A DNA stretch of 64,000 nt from an uncultured Bacteroidota bacterium (GTDB taxonomy: Bacteria; Bacteroidota; Bacteroidia; Flavobacteriales_F; PHOS-HE28), in the NCBI GenBank assembly GCA_902826215.1, contig CADEDY010000001.1, positions 186,001 through 250,000 on the forward strand, read 5' to 3'. The position numbers were made by a program, and so were the translations under genes. This document shows, piece by piece, positions 18,129-26,895 of the stretch; the first letter of the stretch is position 1; each line of letters begins with the position of its first letter. Below the pieces are notes generated by a model, which ran no database searches, was not told the DNA's origin, and was given only the letters and a program-made list of their open reading frames with translations.

Positions 18129-18974
18129 TCAGCGGCGAAGCGTGATGTTGTCGATCAGCCGAACGGGGCCCACGAACGCCGCGACCAAGGCGACGGCCTC
18201 CGTCCGCTTTCCCCAAGCGGTCAATGGTTCCAGAGTGTCGACATCGGCGATGCCGAAATGGTCGAGGCGTACTTCGGGAACGGTTGACAGGGTCTCCAAA
18301 GCCGCCTTACTGGTTTCTTCCACGGAATTCCGGAAGGCGCTTGTAGCTGCATGCAGGAGTGCGCGGTGGAGCACGGTTGCTTGCTTACGCTCCTCTAGGC
18401 TAAGGCGGGCGTTCCTGGAACTCAGTGCCAAGCCATCCGCAGCCCGCACTGTGGGGCAGGGCACGATCCGTTCCGGCCAAAGCTGGTCACGACCCACATG
18501 GCGGATGATCGTCAGTTGTTGCCGATCCTTCTCGCCGAAGAAGGCATGATCCGGCCGAACGAAGTGGAACAGCCGCTCCACCACGTTCACAACCCCTTGA
18601 AAATGACCGGGGCGCGAGGGACCTTCCCAGAAGCCGTCCAGACCGCCGAGGTCGTACGTGGTCGGGGTGAATTGGGCGAAAATGGCCTCCTTTTCCGGAG
18701 CAAAGAGCGCATCGCAGCCCGCTTCAGCCAAAAGCGCCCGGTCCTGCTCCATTTGGCGGGGATAGTGCCGCAGGTCCTCCGCATTGTTGAATTGCAGGGG
18801 ATTCACGAAAATGCTGCACACCACGTGGTCACAGAGCGCTTTGGCCCGATGAACGAGGTCCAAATGGCCTTCGTGCAGCGCCCCCATGGTGGGCACGAAA
18901 CCCACGGTGCGTCCACCGATACGGGCTTTGGCGGACCATTCAGTGATGGTCGGGGGAGATGGGATGAAATCCAC
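18129..18974 (-). CDS. panC: Pantothenate synthetase
   Basis: 281 residues. Joins pantoate and beta-alanine with ATP. The HIGH-like motif is MGALHEGHLDLVHRAK, followed by VCSIFVNPLQFN and HAFFGEKDRQQLTIIRH; the KMSKS-like loop is SSRNARLS. The start at 18974 leaves about 108 nt to the divergent glycogen-synthase-like gene, whose promoter is at 19027-19057. It is the first gene of the five-gene minus-strand operon. Confidence 0.96.
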   Translation of the reverse strand: MDFIPSPPTITEWSAKARIGGRTVGFVPTMGALHEGHLDLVHRAKALCDHVVCSIFVNPLQFNNAEDLRHYPRQMEQDRALLAEAGCDALFAPEKEAIFAQFTPTTYDLGGLDGFWEGPSRPGHFQGVVNVVERLFHFVRPDHAFFGEKDRQQLTIIRHVGRDQLWPERIVPCPTVRAADGLALSSRNARLSLEERKQATVLHRALLHAATSAFRNSVEETSKAALETLSTVPEVRLDHFGIADVDTLEPLTAWGKRTEAVALVAAFVGPVRLIDNITLRR

Positions 18975-19026
18975 GAATAGCGCGGGTTCCGTAACGGTTG
19001 ACGAGGGGCGAAACTAGGGTTCCGTG

Positions 19027-19057
19027 TTGAAGTTCCGGTAAAAAGTCTATATTTTTG
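19027..19057 (+). promoter_or_regulatory. Bacteroidota-type promoter of the glycogen-synthase-like gene
   Basis: TTG at 19027-19029, then 20 nt, then TATTTTTG at 19050-19057, matching the -33/-7 consensus TTG and TAnnTTTG. The start codon is 26 nt further on. The AT-rich patch stands out against GC-rich surroundings. Confidence 0.75.
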
Positions 19058-19082
19058 TACCCGCAATTCCCTCCCCTACATC

Positions 19083-19907
19083 ATGAGCTTGAAGAACGCG
19101 AAGGTCCTCACCATTTCCCAATCCATCCAACCCTTTCTGGACGGTCCGGAAGAAATGGCGAAGATCACCCGTCAGTTGCCGCAAGGCATTCTGGAGTGCG
19201 GGAATGAGATACGGGTATTCATGCCCAAGTTCGGCTGCATCAATGAGCGCCGTCACCAATTGCACGAGGTGATCCGGCTCAGCGGGATGAACCTCATCAT
19301 CAACGACACGGACCACGCCCTACTGATCAAGGTGGCCAGCGTACCGAGCGCCCGTATGCAGGTGTACTTCATCGACAACGAGGAGTACTTCAAGCGGAAA
19401 GCAGATACCCACGATGCGGAAGGGAACTTCTTCCCCGACAACGACGAACGCGCCCTGTTCTTCGGCCGCGGTGTGTTGGAGACAGTTCGTAAGCTGGGCT
19501 GGGTGCCCGATATCATCCACTGCCACGGTTGGATGACGGCCTTCGTGCCTCTGTACGTTCGCCACCATTTCGCCGACGATCCGCATTTCGAGAATACCAA
19601 GATCGTGTTCAGCGTTCACGACCAGAAGGCTGAGCCACTGGACAAGGACATGGCCAAGAAATTGGCGATGGAAGGCTTTGACAAGGAACTGCTGAAAGGA
19701 TTGACCAAACCCACCACCGATGATCTGGTGAAGTTCGGCATGGGCTTGTCCGATGCCGTGGTGCGCTCGACCGCGAAGTTGAGCAAGAACATGGAAGCAG
19801 CGGTGAAGGCACTGGACAAGCCGGTGATGGCGTTCGCTTCAGATGCCGACCAAGTGCAAGCCCACGCGGAGTTCTACAGCAGCGTCCTGGAGGAAGCCCT
19901 CGTTTGA
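19083..19907 (+). CDS. Glycogen/starch synthase N-terminal-domain protein
   Basis: 274 residues. Only the GT5 catalytic N-terminal half is present: VLTISQSIQPFLDGPEEMAKITRQLP near the start, PKFGCINERRHQLHEV, and LGWVPDIIHCHGWMTAFVPL. The C-terminal GT-B half of true glycogen synthases (about 480 residues) is missing. This short form beside panC and DUF4270 is a recurrent Bacteroidota arrangement, so it is a standing family and not a fresh truncation. Whether it still transfers glucose is unclear; a sensor or regulatory role is possible. Confidence 0.85.
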   Translation: MSLKNAKVLTISQSIQPFLDGPEEMAKITRQLPQGILECGNEIRVFMPKFGCINERRHQLHEVIRLSGMNLIINDTDHALLIKVASVPSARMQVYFIDNEEYFKRKADTHDAEGNFFPDNDERALFFGRGVLETVRKLGWVPDIIHCHGWMTAFVPLYVRHHFADDPHFENTKIVFSVHDQKAEPLDKDMAKKLAMEGFDKELLKGLTKPTTDDLVKFGMGLSDAVVRSTAKLSKNMEAAVKALDKPVMAFASDADQVQAHAEFYSSVLEEALV

Positions 19908-19920
19908 GCCGGTGACACCG

Positions 19921-21270
19921 ATGGTGCGAACCGTTCGATCGAACCGGCCTGCATGTGCCGTCTTCTTCCTTTTGACAATGGCCCTGATCTCGAGCTGTAA
20001 GAAGCCCGACGAAGACCTTGGGTTGACTTTGCTTCCCGGCGATCCCTTGGGCGCCGTGGTGGACTCTGCGGATCTGCACGCCTACGTTTTCGTTGATTCG
20101 CCTGTACGAACGAGCGGTCTCTCTCGGAATCTGTTGGGCTCCTATGTCGATCCCGACTTCGGTCTGGTGCGTTTGGGCATGGTCACTCAATTGCGGTTGA
20201 CCACCAACAACGTGGGACAAGGCCAGGACAACTCCGGGTTGCAAGCGGACAGCATCGTGCTCGCGCTCGCGTTCGATGTCCCGAACACGCACTATGGAGA
20301 TCTGAATGCCCAGTTGTTCCAGGTCTTTGAGATCACCGAGGACCTGTCCATTGACTCTGTGTACAAGACGGACGACGTGCCCCAGGTCATCGTGGATGAT
20401 CTGGTGGCATCGCACGCTGGATATCTAACGCCGAACCCCTACGAGCAGCCGACGGTCGGGAATGACACGTTGGTGCCGCAGTTGCGGATCCGTTTGAAGA
20501 ACGCTTTGGCCGAGCGTTTCTTGAATGCCTTCGGAACAGCGGATCTTGTGGACAACGCAGCCTTCCTTCAGTTCTTCAAGGGCATCCACGTCACGGTGGA
20601 CAATCCGGGTCAAGGTGCTTATCAAGGTGGTGTGTTGTACTTGAACACACTGACCTCGGCTTCCAAGGTCACGGTGTACTATAAGGACTCGCAGAGCTCG
20701 GATCCGGATCAGCAACGCACCTTCGACCTGGCGATCAACAGCAATGGCGTGCGGTATTCCATTGCGGAACATGACCGGACCAGGGCCTTGACCCCGGCCG
20801 TTGCGAATGCCTTGGCCGATCCAATGGCGCCAGCCCCCACAGTATATCTGCAGACCTTGGGTGGGCTTCGGACGGCGATCGACTTTCCCGATATCCTGGA
20901 ATTGGCCGCAGGAGATCGCCTGTTGGCGAAGGCCGAATTGGTGATCCCGGTTCAAGGGGCGTACTACCCGTATTATGTGCCACCGACCACGATGTTCATC
21001 TTCCGCCGAGGCTCGGATGGGGAGGATGTTTTCCTGCCGGATCAACTTTCCAGCATTGCGGGTATCGATGGTCAGTTCCGGGTGAGCGCGCAGGAGTATC
21101 GGTTCAATATCACGCGGTACATCCAAGGCGTGGTGAACGGCACCATCCCCAACGATGGTGTGGTGCTTGTGGCAGGTAGCACGGGTGTGACCGCGAATCG
21201 GGTCATCCTGCGTGGTCCGGACAGCGACACGGATCCGATGTACCTGGAACTTACATTTACCACTTACTGA
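19921..21270 (+). CDS. DUF4270 family lipoprotein
   Basis: 449 residues. ATG at 19921, 13 nt after the preceding stop; lipoprotein signal ALISSC. The body matches the DUF4270 pattern: EDLGLTLLPGDP, then SRNLLGSYVDPDFGLVRLGM, and a C-terminal half with FDLAINSNGVRYSIAEHDRT and FNITRYIQGVVNG. The family is restricted to Bacteroidota, surface-exposed and of unknown function. It sits 6 nt before glmS. Confidence 0.88.
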   Translation: MVRTVRSNRPACAVFFLLTMALISSCKKPDEDLGLTLLPGDPLGAVVDSADLHAYVFVDSPVRTSGLSRNLLGSYVDPDFGLVRLGMVTQLRLTTNNVGQGQDNSGLQADSIVLALAFDVPNTHYGDLNAQLFQVFEITEDLSIDSVYKTDDVPQVIVDDLVASHAGYLTPNPYEQPTVGNDTLVPQLRIRLKNALAERFLNAFGTADLVDNAAFLQFFKGIHVTVDNPGQGAYQGGVLYLNTLTSASKVTVYYKDSQSSDPDQQRTFDLAINSNGVRYSIAEHDRTRALTPAVANALADPMAPAPTVYLQTLGGLRTAIDFPDILELAAGDRLLAKAELVIPVQGAYYPYYVPPTTMFIFRRGSDGEDVFLPDQLSSIAGIDGQFRVSAQEYRFNITRYIQGVVNGTIPNDGVVLVAGSTGVTANRVILRGPDSDTDPMYLELTFTTY

Positions 21271-21276
21271 TCCCTC

Positions 21277-23118
21277 ATGTGTGGCATTGTAGCGTACCTG
21301 GGCGATAGGGAAGCCTATCCCATTCTCATCAACGGACTGCGTCGTTTGGAGTATCGTGGCTACGACAGTGCAGGTGTGGCTCTGTTGAACGGGGACGTCC
21401 TTACCATTCATAAGTGTCAGGGCAAGGTCAGCGATCTGGAGGCGCATATCAACGGAGCCAGTACCACCGGCACCGTTGGCATCGGACATACGCGTTGGGC
21501 CACCCACGGGCCGCCCAATGATGTGAATGCCCACCCGCACCAAGGCACCAGTGGCGACATCGCGTTGATCCACAACGGGATCATCGAGAACTATGCGCCG
21601 ATCAAGGAAGAACTGATCCACCGGGGCCATGTGTTCAAGAGCGATACGGACACGGAGGTCCTGGTGCATTTGATCGACGACATTCAGCGTACCGAGAAGG
21701 TTGACATCGCCGAAGCCGTTCGTTTGGCCTTGGCCAGCGTGGTCGGTGCTTATGCGATCGTGGTGCTCGACCGGAAGGAACCTGACGTGATGGTGGCAGC
21801 GCGCAAGAGCTCGCCCTTGGTGATCGGCATCGGGGAGGATGAATTCTTCTGTGCCAGCGACGCCACGCCGATCGTGGAACATACCAAGAACGTGGTCTAT
21901 CTGGAAGATGGTGAGATCGCGGTGATCGATCGTCACAAGGGCTTGAAGATCCGTAACGTCAAGAACCAGGACAAGACCCCCTTCATCCAAGAGCTGGAGA
22001 TGCACTTGGAGACCCTGGAGAAAGGGGGATATGATCACTTCATGTTGAAGGAGATCAACGAGCAGCCGCGTAGCATCCGCGATAGCATGCGCGGACGTTT
22101 GAACCTCGCCAAAGGGGAAGTGGTGTTGGGCGGCATCAAGGATTATGAGCAGAAGTTCATCAACGCCAAGCGCATCCTCATCGTCGGTTGTGGAACCAGT
22201 TGGCATGCGGGCATGGTGGGCGAATACCTGTTCGAGGAATTCGCGCGCATTCCGGTGGAAGTGGAGTACGCCAGTGAATTCCGCTACCGCAACCCGATCA
22301 TCAACGAGGATGACCTGGTGATCGCCATCAGCCAAAGCGGGGAAACGGCGGATACGTTGGCCGCGATCGAACTCGCGAAGAACCGCGGCGCTACCATCAT
22401 CGGCATCTGCAACGTTGTAGGCAGCAGCATCGCACGCGTCACCCATGCAGGGTCCTACACGCACGCCGGTCCGGAGATCGGTGTGGCGAGCACGAAGGCC
22501 TTCACAGCGCAGGTCACGGTGCTCACGTTGATGGCCTTGATGATCGGCCAGAAGAAGGGCATGCTCAGTGGCAGCAACTTCTACCGACTGTTGAACGAGC
22601 TGGATGCGATCCCTGAAAAGGTGCAGAAGGTATTGGCGACGGAAGCACAGATCAAGTACATCGCCGACATCTACAAGGACGCTCCGAATGCCTTGTACCT
22701 GGGCCGCGGGTACACGTTCCCCGTCGCGCTGGAAGGCGCACTCAAGCTGAAGGAGATCAGCTACATCCACGCGGAAGGCTATCCTGCTGCCGAGATGAAG
22801 CACGGCCCGATCGCGTTGATCGACGAAGCCATGCCGGTGTTCGTGATCGCCACCAAAGGAGCGAGCTACGAGAAGGTGGTGAGCAACATCCAAGAGGTGA
22901 AGGCGCGGAAAGGCAAGATCATCGCGATCGTAACGCAAGGCGATTCCGTGGTGAAGGAACTGGCCGATCACGTGATCGAGATCCCCGAGACCGCCGATGC
23001 CTTGGTACCCTTGTTGAGCGTGATCCCACTGCAGCTGATCAGCTACCACATCGCCGTGATGCTGGGCCGTAACGTGGACCAACCGCGGAACCTCGCCAAG
23101 AGCGTTACTGTGGAGTGA
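21277..23118 (+). CDS. glmS: Glutamine-fructose-6-phosphate aminotransferase (isomerizing)
   Basis: 613 residues, full length. Makes glucosamine-6-phosphate for peptidoglycan and lipopolysaccharide. The N-terminal class II glutaminase begins MCGIVAYLGD with nucleophile Cys2; RLEYRGYDSAG and GHTRWATHGPP follow. Two SIS domains contain GCGTSWHAGMVGEYLFE and SQSGETADTLAA. The C-terminus QPRNLAKSVTVE is canonical. Its last 14 nt overlap the convergent TM2 gene. Confidence 0.97.
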   Translation: MCGIVAYLGDREAYPILINGLRRLEYRGYDSAGVALLNGDVLTIHKCQGKVSDLEAHINGASTTGTVGIGHTRWATHGPPNDVNAHPHQGTSGDIALIHNGIIENYAPIKEELIHRGHVFKSDTDTEVLVHLIDDIQRTEKVDIAEAVRLALASVVGAYAIVVLDRKEPDVMVAARKSSPLVIGIGEDEFFCASDATPIVEHTKNVVYLEDGEIAVIDRHKGLKIRNVKNQDKTPFIQELEMHLETLEKGGYDHFMLKEINEQPRSIRDSMRGRLNLAKGEVVLGGIKDYEQKFINAKRILIVGCGTSWHAGMVGEYLFEEFARIPVEVEYASEFRYRNPIINEDDLVIAISQSGETADTLAAIELAKNRGATIIGICNVVGSSIARVTHAGSYTHAGPEIGVASTKAFTAQVTVLTLMALMIGQKKGMLSGSNFYRLLNELDAIPEKVQKVLATEAQIKYIADIYKDAPNALYLGRGYTFPVALEGALKLKEISYIHAEGYPAAEMKHGPIALIDEAMPVFVIATKGASYEKVVSNIQEVKARKGKIIAIVTQGDSVVKELADHVIEIPETADALVPLLSVIPLQLISYHIAVMLGRNVDQPRNLAKSVTVE

Positions 23119-23464
23119 GCTGCTCTTTGGGCTGCCCCCACATGAACACCCGGTCGTTGTTGCGATAGGGCGCAAGGTCCTTCGTGAAAAGGATGTGCCC
23201 GAGGTCCAGCAATACCAACACCCCGAATCCGCCGAAGGTGACCCCGTAGATGATGGCCACTTCCGGCGTCGTCCCCAAGTAGATACGGTGGGCACCGAAA
23301 GGTCCCAAAAGCACCGCCAATCCACTCGCGACGAGCCTTTCGTTCTCCACCATCACCGCGATGCTATCGTCCACCGGGATGTAAGGCTTGGCTTGAAAAG
23401 GACCACCCGCCTTCACGAGCGTAGTGAGGCATAGAAAGAGGACGACGGAAATGGTTCGGAGCAT
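23105..23464 (-). CDS. TM2-domain membrane protein
   Basis: 119 residues. A signal-like N-terminus (ISVVLFLCLTTLVKAGG) is followed by LLGPFGAHRIYLGTTPEVAIIYG and a second hydrophobic segment ending LLDLGHILFTK, the two-helix TM2 pattern with its GxFGxHRxYLG turn. Function unknown. The 3' end overlaps glmS by 14 nt in the opposite direction. Confidence 0.8.
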   Translation of the reverse strand: MLRTISVVLFLCLTTLVKAGGPFQAKPYIPVDDSIAVMVENERLVASGLAVLLGPFGAHRIYLGTTPEVAIIYGVTFGGFGVLVLLDLGHILFTKDLAPYRNNDRVFMWGQPKEQLTPQ

Positions 23465-23485
23465 GCGGGGCGCTCCGTAAAAGTA

Positions 23486-23521
23486 GAACGGGCATCAACG
23501 GTATTCCCGCGATGCCCGTTC
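23486..23521 (-). terminator. Terminator of the superoxide dismutase gene
   Basis: An 11-bp perfect stem, GAACGGGCATC with GATGCCCGTTC, around a 14-nt loop, 15 nt past the sod stop on the minus strand. No long T run follows, as is common in this group. Confidence 0.7.
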
Positions 23522-23536
23522 CGAAGATGAACGATC

Positions 23537-24145
23537 CTACTTGCTAGCCGCGTATCGGCGAGCCACCTCATCCCAGTTCACCACGTTCCAGAACGCAGCG
23601 ATGTAATCCGGACGACGGTTCTGGTAGTGCAGGTAGTAGGCGTGCTCCCACACGTCCATGCCCAGGATCGGCGTGCCACCGCAGCCGGTGTTCGGCATCA
23701 ACGGGTTGTCCTGGTTCGGGGTGCTGCAGACCTCTACTTTGCCACCCTTGTGCACACAGAGCCACGCCCAGCCGCTGCCGAAGCGTGTTGCTCCAGCCGT
23801 TGCGAATTTCTCCTTGAAAGCATCGAACGAACCGAAGTCCTTGTCGATGGCCTGGGCGAGTTCTCCGCTCGGGGCACCACCGGCATTCGGTCCCATCACG
23901 GTCCAGAACAGGCTGTGGTTGTAGTGCCCACCACCGTTGTTGCGAACGGCCATGTTGTTCATGTCCATGCCGACCATCAGTTCCTCCAAGGACTTGTTGG
24001 CATCCGGCGAGCCTTCGAGGGCCTTGTTGAGGTTGGTGACGTAGGCATTGTGGTGCTTGCCATGGTGGATCTCCATGGTGCGGGCATCGATATGGGGTTC
24101 CAACGCGTCGAACGCGTAGGGTAGCTGGGGAAGGGTGTAGGCCAT
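23537..24145 (-). CDS. Superoxide dismutase, Mn/Fe family
   Basis: 202 residues. Converts superoxide to peroxide and oxygen. The metal ligands are visible: His27 in [12 protein letters not shown], His in [13 protein letters not shown], and Asp and His in [11 protein letters not shown]. No signal peptide, so cytoplasmic. Metal preference (Mn, Fe or either) cannot be settled by eye, so I do not choose between sodA and sodB. Its own terminator is at 23486-23521. Confidence 0.95.
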   Translation of the reverse strand: MAYTLPQLPYAFDALEPHIDARTMEIHHGKHHNAYVTNLNKALEGSPDANKSLEELMVGMDMNNMAVRNNGGGHYNHSLFWTVMGPNAGGAPSGELAQAIDKDFGSFDAFKEKFATAGATRFGSGWAWLCVHKGGKVEVCSTPNQDNPLMPNTGCGGTPILGMDVWEHAYYLHYQNRRPDYIAAFWNVVNWDEVARRYAASK

Positions 24146-24214
24146 TTTGGTCGGTTTCTTACTGGTTTCCGTCGAATGAAGCGGTGAAGTTAAGCACGAC
24201 GTGATACACCCCTC

Positions 24215-24244
24215 TTGTAGGGATGGAACATCCTTCTACCTTTG
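24215..24244 (+). promoter_or_regulatory. Bacteroidota-type promoter of the Ala-rich lipoprotein gene
   Basis: TTG at 24215-24217, 19-nt spacer, TACCTTTG at 24237-24244. A close fit to the TTG/TAnnTTTG consensus, 32 nt before the ATG at 24277. Confidence 0.78.
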
Positions 24245-24276
24245 CGCCCACTTTCACCAAAAAAAGTACACGTAGG

Positions 24277-24540
24277 ATGATCAAGAAGTTCGCACTGCTC
24301 GCCACCATGGCGGCGTTTTTCGTTGCCTGCAGCAGCAGCACGACCGAGAATATGGAGAACAAGGCCGACGAGGCTGCGAACTCCGCTCAAGAAATGATGG
24401 ATAAGGCTGCCGCTGAGGCTGAGGCCGCTGCCGCTGAGGCTGCTGCCGCTGCTGCTGCTGCTGCTGACACCGCCGCTGCTGCCGTTGAAGGCGCAGTTGA
24501 GGGTGCTACCGATGCTGCCCACGAGGCTGTCGGTCACTAA
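24277..24540 (+). CDS. Small Ala/Glu-rich lipoprotein
   Basis: 87 residues from ATG 24277. Signal FALLATMAAFFVAC with the lipid Cys18, then Ser-rich SSSTTENMENKADEAANSAQ and an almost pure Ala/Glu segment to the C-terminus, likely one continuous helix. The codons are mostly GCT/GCC repeats, so the tract is prone to slippage. It has a strong promoter and a strong terminator of its own, suggesting an abundant protein such as a Braun-type or stress-linked envelope lipoprotein. Function is otherwise unknown. Confidence 0.82.
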   Translation: MIKKFALLATMAAFFVACSSSTTENMENKADEAANSAQEMMDKAAAEAEAAAAEAAAAAAAAADTAAAAVEGAVEGATDAAHEAVGH

Positions 24541-24560
24541 GCCATTGACCAAGAAGAATG

Positions 24561-24590
24561 AAGAAGGGGCCTCGCGGCCCCTTCTTTCGT
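24561..24590. terminator. Strong intrinsic terminator, probably bidirectional
   Basis: An 11-bp perfect stem, AAGAAGGGGCC with GGCCCCTTCTT, 4-nt loop TCGC, then T-rich on the plus strand and A-rich before it. It lies 20 nt past the Ala-rich lipoprotein stop and 19 nt past the 3' end of the convergent protease gene. Confidence 0.9.
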
Positions 24591-24608
24591 TACAGGGTTT
24601 CTCTCGCC

Positions 24609-26231
24609 TCAGGGCTGCGCCACTTTCAGCACCTCAGTGGCCCTTTGGAAGGCAGGGTCCTTCTCCAGCAGGATGCGGTAGTAGCCTTCGTTGCCCCACA
24701 CGTTCCGGGCAATGCCCGCCTTGATCCGGGTGGCGATGAGGTCACGCGAGCGGTCCAGTTCGCCTGGTCGGGCGATGATGCCTTCTCCTTTCGCGTAGCG
24801 CTCCAATTCGTTGAACAGATCCTGGCCGACCTTGAATTGCTCGGCGAAGCGCTCGGCCGTTCCGTATCGGGTCTTCAGCACCGTCCGGTCCCGATCGGCG
24901 ATGTCGAAAGCGAATTGGTTCAGCGTGCCGGTGAAGAACAGTTCGCTCAGGTAGTTCGAACCTTCCGTGGTATCCGTCGGTACGAAGATGTCCGGCACCA
25001 CACCACCACCGCCGTACACTGTTCGTCCTTTCAAGGTCTTGTAGGCCTGTGTGGTGTCGGTCGGGATGCTGTCCGCGCTCAAGAGTTCACCATGGCTGGC
25101 GCGTGCTTCGAAGTCGTCCATGTAATCGATCCCCTCACCGTATGGCCGTTGAATGGATCGACCGCTCGGGGTGTAATACCGCGCCGTGGTGATGCGAACG
25201 GCACTGCTATCGGGCAGTGGAACATGTTCTTGCACGAGTCCTTTCCCGAAGGTCCGGCGCCCGACCAAGGTGCCACGGTCGTTGTCCTGGATGGCACCGG
25301 CGATGATCTCACTTGCGCTGGCCGAACCCTCATCGATCAGCAAGGCGAGCGGGATCTCCTCGAAATCTCCGGCCTTGGTCGCAGTGGCATCCTGTCGAGG
25401 TGAATGACGCCCTTGGGTGTACACGATGTCGCGTCCAGCGGGTAGGAATTCATCAGCGAGATCGATGGCTGAATTCAGGAAGCCACCGCCATTTCCGCGC
25501 AGGTCGAGCACGAGGCGCTTCATCCCTTTGGCACGCAGCTCCTCCGCCGCTTGATGGAATTCGGCGTGCGTGTTCTTCGCGAAGCGCACCAATTTGATGT
25601 AGCCCGTTCCGTCGCTCTCCAGGATCGAAGTAGCCACACTATTGATCGGGATCTTGCCACGTTCGATGGTCACGTCGAAAGGCTCGTTCTTGCCGTGCCG
25701 AAGGATGCCCACCACCACTTCGCTGCCCTTGGGACCGCGGAGGTGCTTCATCACCTGATCATTGGAGATGTTGATACCGGCCAATGGAGTGCCATCCGCC
25801 GAAACGATGCGGTCGCCCGCGCGTATTCCAACAGCTTCGCTGGGTCCTCCTTCCACCGGGGTGATCACCACCACGGTATCGTGTTGGATAGCGAACTCCA
25901 CACCGATGCCATCAAAGCTGCCTTCGAGAGGTTCCTGCGCCGCACGCAACTCGGCTGCGCTGATGTAGTAGCTGTGCGGGTCCAAGCGCTGGAGCATGTC
26001 CTGGAGCACATCATCCACCAACGCGTTCTTGGCAACCGTATCCACATACTGCCGGTCGATCAGGTCGATCACCTGCCCGATCTTGTCGGCTGCCGACGGC
26101 TGGCGGAGCTGGAACACGGCCAACGGTCCGCGTGAACCACCCATGTCCTGCCCGATGAAAAGGCCCACCACCAAGCTCAAGGCGAGCAAGAGCGGATAGA
26201 AGGGCGAAATGCCCCGACGCGGTTCGGCCAT
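24609..26231 (-). CDS. S41-family C-terminal processing peptidase (CtpA type)
   Basis: 540 residues. One N-terminal membrane anchor (YPLLLALSLVVGLFIGQDMGG), then a PDZ domain (about residues 90-170; AVGIRAGDRIVSADGTPL) and the S41 catalytic domain. KRLVLDLRGNGGGFLNSAID is the oxyanion region; DEGSASASEIIAGAIQD holds the catalytic Ser and GRRTFGKGLVQ the Lys of the Ser-Lys dyad. Acts in the periplasm on C-termini of proteins. It is 1 nt downstream of the dCMP deaminase gene, so the two are co-transcribed. Confidence 0.93.
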   Translation of the reverse strand: MAEPRRGISPFYPLLLALSLVVGLFIGQDMGGSRGPLAVFQLRQPSAADKIGQVIDLIDRQYVDTVAKNALVDDVLQDMLQRLDPHSYYISAAELRAAQEPLEGSFDGIGVEFAIQHDTVVVITPVEGGPSEAVGIRAGDRIVSADGTPLAGINISNDQVMKHLRGPKGSEVVVGILRHGKNEPFDVTIERGKIPINSVATSILESDGTGYIKLVRFAKNTHAEFHQAAEELRAKGMKRLVLDLRGNGGGFLNSAIDLADEFLPAGRDIVYTQGRHSPRQDATATKAGDFEEIPLALLIDEGSASASEIIAGAIQDNDRGTLVGRRTFGKGLVQEHVPLPDSSAVRITTARYYTPSGRSIQRPYGEGIDYMDDFEARASHGELLSADSIPTDTTQAYKTLKGRTVYGGGGVVPDIFVPTDTTEGSNYLSELFFTGTLNQFAFDIADRDRTVLKTRYGTAERFAEQFKVGQDLFNELERYAKGEGIIARPGELDRSRDLIATRIKAGIARNVWGNEGYYRILLEKDPAFQRATEVLKVAQP

Positions 26232-26232
26232 G

Positions 26233-26688
26233 CTAAGGGCGTTCCAGTTTCGTTATCGACAATCCTCCACGGCCCAGAAGATCGAGCCCTGCGGCATCCT
26301 TGTACGCATCCAGGTATACCAAGCGCTTGATCCCCGATTGAAGGATGAGCTTGCTGCATTCCTTGCACGGAGAGTGCGTGAGATACAACGTGGCGCCGCG
26401 CGCATTGTTCGTGCTCTTGGCCACCTTCAGGATGGCGTTGGCCTCGGCGTGCAGCACGTACCAGTGGGTGGCGCCGTCGCCATCCTCGCAATCGTTGGGG
26501 AAGCCGGTGGGTGTGCCGTTGTAGCCGTCGCTGATGATCATCCCGTCCTTAACGATCAGGGAGCCCACCTTCTTGCGGGTGCAGTGGCTGAGCTTGGCCC
26601 ATTCCAGTGCCATGCGCATGTAGGCATGGTCGTAGCGGGCCTGCTTGGCCTCTTCCACCTGTTCGGAAACGTCCTGTGTGCGGGGCAT
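26233..26688 (-). CDS. dCMP deaminase / ComEB-type cytidine deaminase
   Basis: 151 residues from MPRTQDVSEQ at 26688; longer in-frame extensions run into the tRNA gene and are rejected. Zinc-dependent deaminase with HAEANAILK and the pair HSPCKECSK. DGYNGTPTGFPNDCED is the dCMP-deaminase substrate loop. It feeds dUMP to thymidylate synthesis. The tRNA-Leu gene and a hairpin lie just upstream. Confidence 0.93.
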   Translation of the reverse strand: MPRTQDVSEQVEEAKQARYDHAYMRMALEWAKLSHCTRKKVGSLIVKDGMIISDGYNGTPTGFPNDCEDGDGATHWYVLHAEANAILKVAKSTNNARGATLYLTHSPCKECSKLILQSGIKRLVYLDAYKDAAGLDLLGRGGLSITKLERP

Positions 26689-26702
26689 GGCTGTAATAGC
26701 AG

Positions 26703-26725
26703 CGCGGCCGCACAAAGCGGCCGCG
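26703..26725 (-). terminator. Terminator after tRNA-Leu
   Basis: A 9-bp GC-only stem, CGCGGCCGC with GCGGCCGCG, around a 5-nt loop, 12 nt past the 3' end of the tRNA and 15 nt before the deaminase start. Confidence 0.7.
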
Positions 26726-26736
26726 ACTGTGATCAG

Positions 26737-26818
26737 TACCCAGGGCGGGACTCGAACCCGCACGACTTGCATCACTGGTGTTTGAGACCAGCGCGTCTAC
26801 CGATTCCGCCACCTGGGT
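26737..26818 (-). tRNA. tRNA-Leu (anticodon CAA)
   Basis: An 82-nt cloverleaf read on the minus strand. Acceptor stem ACCCAGG pairs with CCTGGGT. The D-arm region contains GCGGAATCGGTAGACGC. The anticodon arm is GCTGGT, loop CTCAAAC, then ACCAG, giving anticodon CAA. There is a short class II variable arm, then the T arm GCGGGTTCGAGTCCCGC. The discriminator is A and CCA is not encoded. Confidence 0.96.
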
Positions 26819-26895
26819 AGGTGTTGGGGCTGCGAAGATAGCTTCTTGCGCCCTAACCCTTTCAAGTGGCGGCCCACCTTTCTTGCAGCGCCCGC

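Noticed and set aside
20425-23325. Long open frame on the minus strand across DUF4270 and glmS
   Set aside because: It lies antisense to two well-supported genes and reads as His/Asp/Val-rich low-complexity protein, a codon-bias shadow of GC-rich genes.
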